From Candidatus Fimimorpha excrementavium (lineage in GTDB: Bacteria > Bacillota > Clostridia > Lachnospirales > Lachnospiraceae), in NCBI GenBank assembly GCA_018710785.1, contig DVJD01000043.1, forward strand, positions 1 through 64,000: DNA of 64,000 nt, read 5' to 3'. Shown one piece after another: positions 34,728-44,200 of the stretch (its first letter is position 1; each line of letters opens with the position of its first letter). The notes below the pieces were generated by a model, which saw only the letters and a list, made by a program, of their open reading frames with translations, was not told the origin of the DNA and ran no database searches. A program made the translations under genes and the position numbers.

Positions 34728-34754
34728 CGGCTTACTCTTTCGCAGCCGCTCCTC

Positions 34755-35759
34755 TCAGTTCTTTTCCCCCAGAGAAACGATGATTTCTTTCAGGGCAGCC
34801 AAATCCGATTTTGCCTGCCCATCCTGGGGATTCATCTGCAGAATATAATTCAGTTTTCCCAGCAGAGACAGCAGATAGCGCTGCCGGTCCATGGGCTCTT
34901 TCTTATCTTTCCCGATTTTCGCCAAATGATCATCCACCCCAAATTTTCGGCAATAGTAGACCTCCTGATGGACGCGCCGCCTGTACTCCCTGGCAGCCTG
35001 TATCTTTTCATTGACCACAATCCCCGTCACCGTCTGACGCTGCGACTGACGTCGCACGGAACTTTTTTCTTCATTCAGGGAAAATCCAATGACGCGCAAA
35101 AACCCTCTGACTTTATTTTTCACTGTCTTCGGATCCAACTCTCCTGAAAACACCATATCATCACAGTATCTGGTGTAGACAATCCCCCTCTTCCTGCACC
35201 ATTGTCCCATATATTCATCAAATGGTTTTAATACCAAGTTTGAAATGGCCGGGGAGGTGGGCGCTCCCTGGGGAAGCGTATCCTTAAAGCAGCACAGATT
35301 CGTCAAAAGAGTGCCGATGGCCGGAGGAAAACGAAGGCTGGAAAACACCTGCTGATACACCATAAAAAAAGTGATATTGCCAAAAAAATCCCGGATGTCC
35401 AGACACATGACCGTATTCTGTCCCTGATGTTCCTGTACCATTTCCCGAAGCCCCAATCCCTTTCTATAGGCCTTGGCATACTCGGACACCGGCATATCTG
35501 CCAGAATCTGGGTCAAAATATTTCTCTGCACTTCTGCCAGAATCGGATCCGGAATCATAAGTTTTCGTTTTTTTCCGTTTTTCTTTGGAATCCACACATT
35601 ACGGTAATATTGTTCGGCATGATTGCTCAATGTATACAGACATCTTTCCTGTTCTTCCATGCTCCATTTCCGCTCCCCAAACAAGCGGTATGAATACAAC
35701 AGTTCTCTGCACTGCTCTGCCGTGCAGTATCGCCATATCATATCTGCCAACCTGCTCAC
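34755..35759 (-). CDS. Retron-type reverse transcriptase
   Basis: A 334-aa RNA-directed DNA polymerase of the retron group. Seen in order: a conserved basic patch (KKNGKKRKLMIPDP), MVQEHQGQ where retrons usually carry NAXXH (only the His is kept), and catalytic MCLDIRDFFGNI. Then come LPQGAPTSPAISNLVLKPFD, the YxDD box TRYCDDMVFSG, SLNEEKSSV, and the retron-specific VTG motif VTGIVVNEK. No maturase X, HNH or protease domain is fused, which excludes a group II intron. GTG at 35759 has GAGG 7 nt upstream. Upstream on the same strand lies an RNA-like region bounded by a 15-nt inverted repeat (35832-36096). No effector is fused. Confidence 0.87.
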   Translation of the reverse strand: MSRLADMIWRYCTAEQCRELLYSYRLFGERKWSMEEQERCLYTLSNHAEQYYRNVWIPKKNGKKRKLMIPDPILAEVQRNILTQILADMPVSEYAKAYRKGLGLREMVQEHQGQNTVMCLDIRDFFGNITFFMVYQQVFSSLRFPPAIGTLLTNLCCFKDTLPQGAPTSPAISNLVLKPFDEYMGQWCRKRGIVYTRYCDDMVFSGELDPKTVKNKVRGFLRVIGFSLNEEKSSVRRQSQRQTVTGIVVNEKIQAAREYRRRVHQEVYYCRKFGVDDHLAKIGKDKKEPMDRQRYLLSLLGKLNYILQMNPQDGQAKSDLAALKEIIVSLGEKN

Positions 35760-35831
35760 CTCATTTCCTCTTCCGCTCTTCCAATCCTTATGGGCAGGCT
35801 GCCGGTTTCAGCCACAGGAAAGGGTACTAAA

Positions 35832-36096
35832 AAAACAGGGGCAACACAAAAAGGTGATTCCATAAGCAGCGCAGGTGTACACCGAACGCCTCCGGCGTTC
35901 ATGCACATTGGAGACGGGAACACATGTAAATGTGGTCCCATCGCAAATGTGCGGACGTACATTGGAGCTGCTTCTGGTCTGTCTTCCTGATTTGGCAGCC
36001 CAGGCTGCCATCTCTTCCAGGCGGCGACTCGCCGACCGGTCAGCTTTTTCCCAGACCATGTCTGTCAAAACTGAATTTCTCTGTTGTCCCTGTTTT
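35832..36096 (-). ncRNA. Predicted retron msr-msd ncRNA
   Basis: About 265 nt on the minus strand just before the RT gene. Ends: AAAACAGGGACAACA (36082-36096) pairs with TGTTGCCCCTGTTTT (35832-35846) at 14 of 15 positions, as the a1/a2 repeats of retrons. A G follows a1 directly, as in Ec86, and may be the branch base. The msr-like part is closed by TGGTCTG/CAGACCA (35975-36058) and has hairpins at 36022-36034 and 35993-36010. The msd-like part is a 110-nt arm closed by AAGCAGC/GCTGCTT (35864-35973). It holds hairpins GAACGCC/GGCGTTC (35884-35900) and 35913-35942. Read by eye, not folded by program. Confidence 0.68.
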
Positions 36097-36117
36097 ACAC
36101 ATAATTATCGATATGGA

Positions 36118-37395
36118 TTATTTTCTCTTTATGATTTCATGTCTGCTTGGGCCATTGGATACCATGGTAATCGGCACGCCCAGTTCTGCCTCAATCGTTT
36201 CAATATAATCGCGGCATTCCTTCGGCAACTTATCATATTCTTTGATGCCCCTGATATCACACTTCCATCCCGGCATCGTTTTCCATACCGGCTTTGCCTT
36301 ATTAAGCTCTGTCGTCGTCGGGAAATCCTTGGTCACTTTTCCGTCGATCTCATACCCCACGCACATCGGGATCTCATCCAGATATCCCAGTACGTCCAGT
36401 ACAGTCAAAGCCACCTCTGTCGCTCCCTGGATCCGGCATCCATAACGGCTTGCCACCGCATCGAACCAACCGACTCTTCTGGGGCGCCCTGTGGTCGCTC
36501 CGAATTCACCCTTATCGCCGCCACGTCTTCTCAGCTCATCGGCCTCATCGCCAAAAATTTCACTGACAAAATCACCGCCGCCTACAGCGCTGGAATATGC
36601 TTTCACAACCGTCACAATATCTTTGATTTCATATGGAGGAATACCTGCTCCGATCGCTCCATACGCTGCCAATGTGGAAGAAGATGTCACCATCGGATAG
36701 ATTCCGTGATCCGGATCCTTCAGGGAACCCAGCTGTCCTTCCAGAAGAATGGTTTTATTTTCCTTCAATGCCTGATTCAGATATAAGGAAACGTCACAAA
36801 CATATGGTTTCACCATGTCGCGGTATTCCAGCAAGGTCTGATACACCTTCTCCGGATCCAAAAGCGGTTTGTGATATAAATGTTCCAAAAGCACATTTTT
36901 CATTTCGCAGACACGGTATGCCTTTTCCTTCAGTTCTTCCCCGCCAAACAGTTCGCTGACCTGGAATCCAATCTTAGCATATTTATCTGAATAAAATGGG
37001 GCTATCCCTGACTTTGTAGACCCAAATGACTTTCCGCCCAGACGTTCTTCTTCGTAAGCGTCAAAATCAATATGGTACGGCATCAGAACCTGTGCACGGT
37101 CAGATACCAGAATACGCGGTTTCGGAACTCCCTTATCCACCAGATCCTGGATTTCTTTTACCAAATATGGGATATTTAATGCCACTCCATTTCCGATAAT
37201 ATTTGTCGTATGCTTATAAAATACGCCGGATGGCAGCAAATGAAGCGCAAAACGACCATAGTCATTGATAATTGTATGGCCCGCGTTACTTCCTCCCTGG
37301 AATCGAATTACAATATCGGATTCTTCTCCCAGCATATCGGTAATCTTACCTTTGCCTTCATCGCCCCAGTTAGCTCCCACAATCGCTCTTACCAT
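36118..37395 (-). CDS. purA: Adenylosuccinate synthetase
   Basis: PurA joins IMP and aspartate using GTP, the first committed step to AMP. The 425-aa protein begins MVRAIVGANWGDEGKGKITD, with GGAGG 7 nt before this ATG; a longer frame to 37536 has no site. Seen: the GDEGKGK P-loop, RFQGGSNAGHTI, SGIAPFYSDKY, and the C-terminal TTTGRPRR-like region (ATTGRPRRVGWFD). purB lies 0.9 kb away on the same strand, separated by an XRE gene. The leader carries a consensus promoter and a 5' hairpin with a T run. Confidence 0.97.
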   Translation of the reverse strand: MVRAIVGANWGDEGKGKITDMLGEESDIVIRFQGGSNAGHTIINDYGRFALHLLPSGVFYKHTTNIIGNGVALNIPYLVKEIQDLVDKGVPKPRILVSDRAQVLMPYHIDFDAYEEERLGGKSFGSTKSGIAPFYSDKYAKIGFQVSELFGGEELKEKAYRVCEMKNVLLEHLYHKPLLDPEKVYQTLLEYRDMVKPYVCDVSLYLNQALKENKTILLEGQLGSLKDPDHGIYPMVTSSSTLAAYGAIGAGIPPYEIKDIVTVVKAYSSAVGGGDFVSEIFGDEADELRRRGGDKGEFGATTGRPRRVGWFDAVASRYGCRIQGATEVALTVLDVLGYLDEIPMCVGYEIDGKVTKDFPTTTELNKAKPVWKTMPGWKCDIRGIKEYDKLPKECRDYIETIEAELGVPITMVSNGPSRHEIIKRK

Positions 37396-37413
37396 ATTAT
37401 TTCCTCCATTTTC

Positions 37414-37431
37414 AGACGTATGCCCACGTCT
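37414..37431 (-). other. purA leader hairpin near the ribosome binding site
   Basis: The minus strand reads AGACGTGGGCATACGTCT, a 6-bp stem with 6-nt loop, ending about 8 nt before GGAGG of purA. It could affect translation initiation. Confidence 0.45.
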
Positions 37432-37508
37432 CACATCAAATGTACTTTCCCCTACCGTCTTCTGCTTCGCCATTGGCAACTGCCGCACTATGCGGTTCAG
37501 TCCTGTAC

Positions 37509-37546
37509 AAAAAGCGGTCGGCCGAACGGCCGTCACGGCCGCACCG
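37509..37546 (-). terminator. 5'-end hairpin with T run in purA leader (possible attenuator)
   Basis: Just after the predicted transcription start the minus strand reads CGGTGCGGCC, a GC-rich loop, GGCCGACCG, C, then TTTTT. The 9-bp stem (one bulge) followed by a T tract looks like an intrinsic terminator positioned to act within the first 40 nt of the transcript. Control signal unknown. Confidence 0.5.
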
Positions 37547-37551
37547 TATAC

Positions 37552-37580
37552 AGTATAAATGATACCGCCTTGAAAATCAA
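37552..37580 (-). promoter_or_regulatory. sigma-A promoter of purA
   Basis: TTGATT (37575-37580) and TATACT (37552-37557), 17-nt spacing, minus strand. It drives purA with a leader of about 150 nt. Confidence 0.75.
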
Positions 37581-37763
37581 CCGCAAATCCAATATTTGTG
37601 CGATGTTTTCTTATATATGGTTCATCTGCCGTTATGCTATAATTGAGTCAGTCAGCCTAATAAATTTCTATTTATTTTAAGCAGCACATCGGGACTCGTA
37701 AATCTGTTTTACATGCTGCAATGGGCTGCCTGAAATTTTAGAAAAAGAAAGCAGGTGACAGCT

Positions 37764-38108
37764 GTGGTCAATCTATCCAAACGCATCCGCCAGTTACGAC
37801 TTGAAAATGGACTTTCAGCCGAATACATCTCCCATCTGCTCTATGTGAGCCGACAAGCCTACAGCAACTATGAAAATGGCATCCGCCAGATCCCCCATGA
37901 GTCCCTGTTGATCCTTGCCGATTATTACAGCGTCAGTCTGGACTATCTGTACGGCCGTACCAGCAATGGCTTGCTGGTCAGTCATCTGGAGAAAATGGAA
38001 CAGCTCCTTCTCTGTAAGTTTCATACCCTGGATCCTCCGATGAAGCTTCTTTTAATACAAATTATGGAATATCTTTCAGAACGGATTCAGAACGGGACGC
38101 ATGAATGA
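37764..38108 (+). CDS. XRE-family transcriptional regulator
   Basis: A 114-aa protein with an N-terminal XRE helix-turn-helix: KRIRQLRLENGLSAEYISHL, then SRQAYSNYENGIRQIP and DYYSVSLDYLYGR. A short C-terminal helical tail follows, likely for dimerisation. The GTG start (MVNLSKRIRQ) has AGGTGA 5 nt upstream. It is transcribed divergently from purA and ends near a hairpin that faces the purB stop. Control of purA or itself is possible by position only. Confidence 0.85.
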   Translation: MVNLSKRIRQLRLENGLSAEYISHLLYVSRQAYSNYENGIRQIPHESLLILADYYSVSLDYLYGRTSNGLLVSHLEKMEQLLLCKFHTLDPPMKLLLIQIMEYLSERIQNGTHE

Positions 38109-38180
38109 ATCGGTATGAACAAAGCAGCATCCCTTATTAAGCACGCAAAATGTTTCTCACATGGTATTTATAGATATGAT

Positions 38181-38202
38181 GTTGGGGGCAGAAGCCCCCA
38201 AC
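38181..38202. terminator. Bidirectional hairpin between XRE gene and purB
   Basis: GTTGGGGGC AGAA GCCCCCAAC, a 9-bp GC stem with tetraloop flanked by TATGAT on both sides. It lies between two convergent genes and probably ends both transcripts, although U tracts are poor. Confidence 0.6.
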
Positions 38203-38255
38203 TATGATGCCTGCGGATTGTTCCGTGCTGCGCACTCCCGCAATCCTACCCAATA

Positions 38256-39689
38256 TTATACATTGATCTCCGCCGTCAGGCCCAGATCTTCTTTGTTGGC
38301 ATCCAGGATTGGCTGAATGACTTCCGCCAGGAATTCTTCCACCTGCTCTTTGGCTCTTCCCGTATAGCGGGCCGGATCCATGGACTTCTTCAGGTCATCC
38401 AGGCTCAGATTGAACGCCGGATCCGCTGCGATCAGCTCCAGAAGGTTATTGTCCTGTCCTTCCACTTTGACATGGCGTCCCGCTTCCATGGACAGTTCAC
38501 GGATTCTCTCATGCAGCTCCTGTCTGTCTCCGCCTGCCTTTACGGCATCCATCATGATGTTTTCTGTGGCCATAAACGGCAGCTCGGCCATCATATGCTT
38601 GTAGATCACCTTGGGATATACCACCAGACCATCCACCACGTTCAAATACAGATCCAGAATACCGTCGATGGCCAGAAATGCTTCCGGCACGCTGATTCTC
38701 TTGTTTGCCGAATCATCCAGCGTACGCTCGAACCACTGGGTGGAAGCGGTCATCATCGGGTTCATGGCATCTGCCATGACATAATTGGCCAGAGAGGCGA
38801 TACGCTCACTTCTCATGGGGTTTCTCTTATACGCCATGGCGGAGGAACCGATCTGGTTCTTTTCAAACGGCTCTTCCACTTCTTTTAAATGCTGCAGAAG
38901 ACGGATATCATTGGAAAACTTGTGGGCGCTCTGAGCAATGCCGGCCAGCACATTCAGCACACGGCTGTCCACCTTTCTGGAATAGGTCTGCCCGGAAACC
39001 GGATAGCATCCCTCAAATCCCATCTTCTTGGCGATCATCGGATCGATCTTCTTGATGGTTTCATGATCCCCATTGAACAGCTCCAGGAAAGACGCCTGTG
39101 TTCCTGTGGTACCCTTGGACCCCAAAAGGCGCATGGTGGAAAGCACATGATCCAAATCATCCAAATCCAGGGTCAGATCCATCAGCCATAATGCGGCGCG
39201 CTTGCCCACTGTCGTCGGCTGCGCCGGCTGGAAATGGGTAAATGCCAATGTGGGCTGCGCTTTATACTGATCCGCAAATTTTGACAGCTCGTTGATTACA
39301 TTGATTAACTTCTTTCTCACCAGACGAAGGGCTTCTGTCATGATGATAATATCCGTATTATCTCCCACATAACAGCTGGTCGCACCCAGATGGATGATTC
39401 CCTTTGCCTTCGGACACTGTACGCCATATGCATAAACATGGGACATCACATCATGACGCACCAGTTTTTCTCTTTCCTTTGCCACCTCATAATTGATGTC
39501 ATCTTTATGAGCCTTCAGCTCTTCAATCTGCTCGTCTGTGATATTTAATCCCAGTTCTTTTTCCGTCTCTGCGAGAGCGATCCAAAGTCTCCTCCATGTG
39601 CGGAACTTCTTGTCCTGGGAAAAAATATACTGCATTTCCTTGCTTGCATACCGCTCTGACAGCGGGCTTGAATAACGATCTGTCGCCAT
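38256..39689 (-). CDS. purB: Adenylosuccinate lyase
   Basis: PurB splits SAICAR and adenylosuccinate, releasing fumarate, in both IMP and AMP synthesis. The 477-aa length fits the longer clostridial type. Seen: HLGATSCYVGDNTD, TFLAFTHFQPAQPTTVGKRA-like (TLAFTHFQPAQPTTVGKRAA), KGTTGTQASFLELFNG, and the fumarase-superfamily signature GSSAMAYKRNPMRSERIA. AGGAGG lies 5 nt before the ATG. It shares this neighbourhood with purA. No other purine genes are in the window. Confidence 0.96.
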   Translation of the reverse strand: MATDRYSSPLSERYASKEMQYIFSQDKKFRTWRRLWIALAETEKELGLNITDEQIEELKAHKDDINYEVAKEREKLVRHDVMSHVYAYGVQCPKAKGIIHLGATSCYVGDNTDIIIMTEALRLVRKKLINVINELSKFADQYKAQPTLAFTHFQPAQPTTVGKRAALWLMDLTLDLDDLDHVLSTMRLLGSKGTTGTQASFLELFNGDHETIKKIDPMIAKKMGFEGCYPVSGQTYSRKVDSRVLNVLAGIAQSAHKFSNDIRLLQHLKEVEEPFEKNQIGSSAMAYKRNPMRSERIASLANYVMADAMNPMMTASTQWFERTLDDSANKRISVPEAFLAIDGILDLYLNVVDGLVVYPKVIYKHMMAELPFMATENIMMDAVKAGGDRQELHERIRELSMEAGRHVKVEGQDNNLLELIAADPAFNLSLDDLKKSMDPARYTGRAKEQVEEFLAEVIQPILDANKEDLGLTAEINV

Positions 39690-39747
39690 AACATCCTCCT
39701 AAATTCTTGTGTATTATGTTTGAGTATAGCGCAAACCGGGCGTTCCG

Positions 39748-41118
39748 TCAATCCAAAAGGTGCTGGCTTTCCCCTTCTTTTGGGAATCTCCGTTCTGTCC
39801 GAAAGTAGCAGATCACCAGCAGCGCTGTGGCGCCTGCCCAGGCCAGCACCTCCGCCATGTAGATCCCGTATTCCCCGATGACATGGGGGAGAAGCAGGGC
39901 GCTTCCGATGCGCATCACCAGCTCCGCGATCCCCGATACCATGGGGATACCGGTATTTCCCATGCCCTGGAGGGCGGAGCGGAAGATGTAGAGCAGATAC
40001 AGGATGAACAAGAAGACGGACATGGTAAATAAAAAGTGATAGGCATACGTCATCACTGCGTCGGCATCCGCATTTCCTGCATCCACAAACAGGGAAATGA
40101 AAAACCGTCCAAACACGATCATGACCGCGGAGGTCACCAGCGCAGTCAGGACTGCCATCTTGGCCCCGGCGCGGACTCCCATTTTGATTCTCTGATAGTT
40201 TCTGGCTCCCAGATTCTGACCTGTATAGGTGGACACGGCATGGCCGAAGGAGATGGCTGCCAGTTCCAGCAGACCGTACAATTTATTCGTCGCGGTAAAT
40301 CCGGCCACAAAAATGACGCCGAAGGTGTTGACGATGGACTGCAGAATCATGCCGCCCACGGCGATGACCGTACTCTGGAAGGCCAGAGGACCGGACAGGG
40401 TCAGCAGACGGGTCAGTATCGTTTTATCCGGTTTCCAATGAACCCGCTTTAACCGCATGACCTCCATCCCGGACAGGCGGATCAGACAGTATACTGCGGA
40501 GAAAAACTGTCCGATTACCGTGGCTGACGCCGCTCCTGCGATTCCCCAGCCGAATCCCGCCACAAATAACAAATCCAGTCCCACATTGATGGCCGCCGCT
40601 ATGACCATGGCCACCAAAGGCGTGGTACTGTCTCCGATGGCGCGCAGAATGGCAGCCAGCACATTGTAGCTTAGCACCACGCAGATTCCGCTGAAGCAAA
40701 TCCGGACATAGGTCATGGAACCCTCCATGATGCTCGGATCCGTCCCCATTAAATGAAGGACCGGACCGGCTGCGATCTGAAATATGGCTGTCAAAATCAC
40801 CGCGGCAGCCAGCGTCAAAAGAAACGACATGGCCACTGCCTTTTTCAGCCGAAATTCATCCTTCGCCCCAAAAAACTGGGCGATCAGAATAGAAAATCCC
40901 TGGGCCAGGCCGGTACAGATCCCCAGGCTCAGCCAGTTAAACCAATCCGCCGCCCCAAGGGCAGCCAGGCCATCCACCCCGACCACCTGGCCGACCACCG
41001 CCGTATCCACAATCGTATACGTCTGCTGGAAAATACTCCCCAGCATCAGGGGCAGGGCAAACTGTAAAATCAGTTTTCCCGGTTTCCCCTCTGTCATTCG
41101 TATTAATCTGCTTTTCAT
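39748..41118 (-). CDS. MATE-family efflux transporter
   Basis: A 456-aa inner-membrane exporter with about 12 helices. Start MKSRLIRMTEGKPGKLIL has GAGG 6 nt upstream. It shows the MATE patterns PLMLGSIFQQTYTIVDTAVV near the N-terminus and GLAALGAADWFNWLSLGICT, then TTPLVAMVIAAAINVGLDLL. In the second half GHAVSTYTGQNLGARNYQRI repeats the first-half layout. It probably exports cationic drugs or metabolites using Na+ or H+. Substrate unknown. purB lies 58 nt downstream. Confidence 0.92.
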   Translation of the reverse strand: MKSRLIRMTEGKPGKLILQFALPLMLGSIFQQTYTIVDTAVVGQVVGVDGLAALGAADWFNWLSLGICTGLAQGFSILIAQFFGAKDEFRLKKAVAMSFLLTLAAAVILTAIFQIAAGPVLHLMGTDPSIMEGSMTYVRICFSGICVVLSYNVLAAILRAIGDSTTPLVAMVIAAAINVGLDLLFVAGFGWGIAGAASATVIGQFFSAVYCLIRLSGMEVMRLKRVHWKPDKTILTRLLTLSGPLAFQSTVIAVGGMILQSIVNTFGVIFVAGFTATNKLYGLLELAAISFGHAVSTYTGQNLGARNYQRIKMGVRAGAKMAVLTALVTSAVMIVFGRFFISLFVDAGNADADAVMTYAYHFLFTMSVFLFILYLLYIFRSALQGMGNTGIPMVSGIAELVMRIGSALLLPHVIGEYGIYMAEVLAWAGATALLVICYFRTERRFPKEGESQHLLD

Positions 41119-41210
41119 CAGTGTCCTCTCTTCATTAGTTATATTAGGTAATTTCGAGACATTCAAAGCTTCATAAGCTCTCACATGTTAAGCGTTACCA
41201 TCCTCATCAC

Positions 41211-41251
41211 TCCTCGCCAATTCTTATATTTCCGTAAACATTCACCGGCCT
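41211..41251 (-). repeat. Dispersed repeat, copy 1
   Basis: The minus strand reads GCCGGTGAATGTTTACGGAAATATAAGAATTGGCGAGGAG-like text (shown in part). It is related to copies at 45192-45232 and 46673-46715. All three lie directly 3' of a hairpin and 3' of a minus-strand gene (here addA). Confidence 0.6.
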
Positions 41252-41275
41252 GCGGGGTTTCACTTTGAACCCTCT

Positions 41276-44200
41276 TTACGTCACCTTCACCCCTCGTCTG
41301 AGGGAAAAGGAATAAATCCACGCTTCTCCCACTTCTTTTCCTGTGATCATCCGCAGCGCCCTCTCGTATTGGAATATCTGAACGCCGTAGCGGTTCAGCA
41401 AAACAGCCTCGTTTCCCTCTTCCACCCGGTCCGTCTTGTAATCCACCAGAATCAGTTTCCCATTTTCTTCAAACCAGGCATCGATCACGCCCTGAATCAT
41501 CAAAATCTCATCCTCCGGCGCCTTGATATCCGGATACAACTGCGACGGGGAAACGCCCAGAAGGAACTGCTGCTCCCTCTTTAGGGTTCCATGGACCGCC
41601 GCTTTTACCATGCGTCTCCCCAGAGCCGACAGATAAAATCCGCTTAAATCCGGTGTCCAAACCGCCTTTCTCTCCCGTTCCGTCAGACGCCCCTCAGCCT
41701 CCATCCGGTCCAGCATGGAAACCAGCCAGCCCTCCAGGATATCCCTGGCCCGCCTTGTCTCCAGACCGTCCTCCATGCATCCTGTGGCATACAGCGCCTT
41801 CAGATCCAGCCATTCCATAATTCTATGATAAACGGTTCCCCGTCTGGCCCCGGCCACCTCTTCCTCTTCCATAAGGAATTTCGGCACCGTTTTCTCTTCC
41901 TCCGGCCTATCTCCCAGTCCCTCTTTTTCATCCAGGCGTCCGCCGTCCTCCACCAGGGATGCCGCCTCTTCTTCCAAAAGGTGCTGCCTTTTTAAATCCG
42001 ATACAGAGACGGTGGCATATACCTGTTCCAGATCGTTATAATGATAGGGATACGAAAAACAGGCGTCGATCCATTCGGCCTCTTTTTCATTTTCCGTTGT
42101 CTCCATATCAATCTCAGCCAGAAACCGCTTGTCCGCCGTCTTCTTGGCCTCCCTGGATACCGTTTCCATGAAGACATCTTCTATCCCCATAAGTTCCGTC
42201 CGCAGCTGCGCCGGATCATGGTAGAGAACGGACGAAACGGGCACCGGTTTTTCTATGGCCGCGTAGATGGGAGCGGCCGCCCGATGCTTCATAGACGCCG
42301 GTACGATCCAGTCCAGATAGCAGTCAGCGCCGATCAGTGCATCGTATCCCAGTCTCCGATCCCCCGGATCGATTCCATCGGCCAGCTTGCCCAGATACTC
42401 CCTCATTTTCTTTTTGGCGCCTGTCAGAATCAGTTTTTCTCTGGCTCTCGTCATGGCAACGTAGAGCACGCGCAATTCTTCTCCCAGATTCTCCAGCAGC
42501 AGTTTATTCTGAAAGACCTTTTTCATCAGCGTCACCGACCGCACCCGAAGAGCGGGATTCACCGCATCCACGCCGATGCCGAAGTCAGGATGAAAGACCA
42601 CCCGGCTCCTGGTATCCTGCTTATTGAACATCTTGGCGGTACCGCTTAAAAAGACAATGGGAAATTCCAGGCCCTTGCTCTTATGGATGCTCATGATCCG
42701 CACCGTATCTTCGTTTTCCCCGATGACCGAAGCCTCCCCATAGTCCACGGAATATTTCTGCAGTTTTTCGATATAGCGGACAAACTGGAATACGCCGCGA
42801 TAACTGGTTTTTTCATAGGCAACCGCCCGCTCCACCAGCATGTCCAGATTGGCTTTGCGCCGCTCCCCCGCAGGCATGGCCGATACGTAATCATAATACC
42901 CGCTGTCTCCCATCACATAAAGCAAAAGCTCATGGATGGGCATGTAGGAAGCCGCCCTCCGGTATCGATTCAGCCGCTCCACGAAAATCTCCAGCTTTTC
43001 TTCCAGGCCGGGTTCCTTTCCGTCTGTGTGGTCTTCCACCCCGTCTGTCTTTGTCCGGTGATGCTCCAGATAAAACGACATGGCTCCGAAAAGCCCGTTT
43101 CCCAGCTCTTTTTTCGGATATCCCATCCGAATCTGCGCCAGCTCCTGGGAAGAGAGACCTCCGATGTGGGAGTGCAGGACGGAAGCCAGAGGAATGTCCT
43201 GAATGGGATTGTCAATCAGGCGCAGCAGATTCAGCACCACCTGGACCTCCAGCGCAGTGAAATAGCCGCTCTGGGACTCGGCATAAGCGGGAATTCCCTC
43301 ACTCATCAGGACTTCTGTGAAACATTCCGCCCATCCGCTGACGGTACGCAGAAGAATCACGATATCCCCGTAGGAAGCTCTGCGATAGCCTCCGATTTTT
43401 TTATCCCAGACATACTGCCCCGTCTGGGGATCCACCAGTTTCCGAATCCTGGCGGCCACCATGCGGGCTTCCCATTCCCGGTCCGTGAGCAGTTCTTCCT
43501 CTGTCTCCTCTTTTGCATCCGCCGCCATGCCCCCGCCATTCTCCCCGTCCGCCGTTTTTGGCTCGGTCAGATCCAGCAGCAGCAGTTCCGTTTCCCCTCC
43601 CACCGGATGGTCCGTCTCCTCATAGGTCAGCCCGGGATGGAGCGCCGCCGCTTCCGTATATGTGATGTCTCCCAGTTCTTTCTGCATGATCTGGTAGAAA
43701 AAGAAATTTACCCCGTCCAGGACACTGGCCCGGCTTCGGAAATTCTGATGCAGCTCGATCTTTTGATGACTGCTTTCTTTCTCGGTGTACGTCTCATATT
43801 TTTCCATGAATAGTTCCGGTTTGGCCAGGCGGAACTTATAAATACTCTGCTTCACATCGCCCACCATGAAAATATCCGGCCTTCCGAAGCGCTCAGAGGA
43901 TACGCTGTTTAAAAGCACTTCCTGGACATAATTGCTGTCCTGGTACTCGTCGATCATGATTTCCTCGTACCACTGCGCCATCTGGTCCGCCACCTCACTG
44001 GGCACCATCTCGCCGTCCTTTTCCTCCATCAAAATGGAGAGCGCCAGATGTTCCAGGTCACTGAAATCCACCAGATTTTTGGTCCGTTTTTCCTCTGTGT
44101 ACCGGTCGGAAAAATCCTTCGTCAGCTTCACCATCTGTTCCACCGCTTTTCCCGCCTGTTTTATGTCGCTGACCGTCTGCTGGGGGGTCTTGGAAAAATA

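Noticed and set aside
34755-35759. Group II intron maturase or diversity-generating retroelement
   Set aside because: No X/maturase or HNH domain, no template/variable repeat pair seen, and the VTG motif and short length fit retrons.
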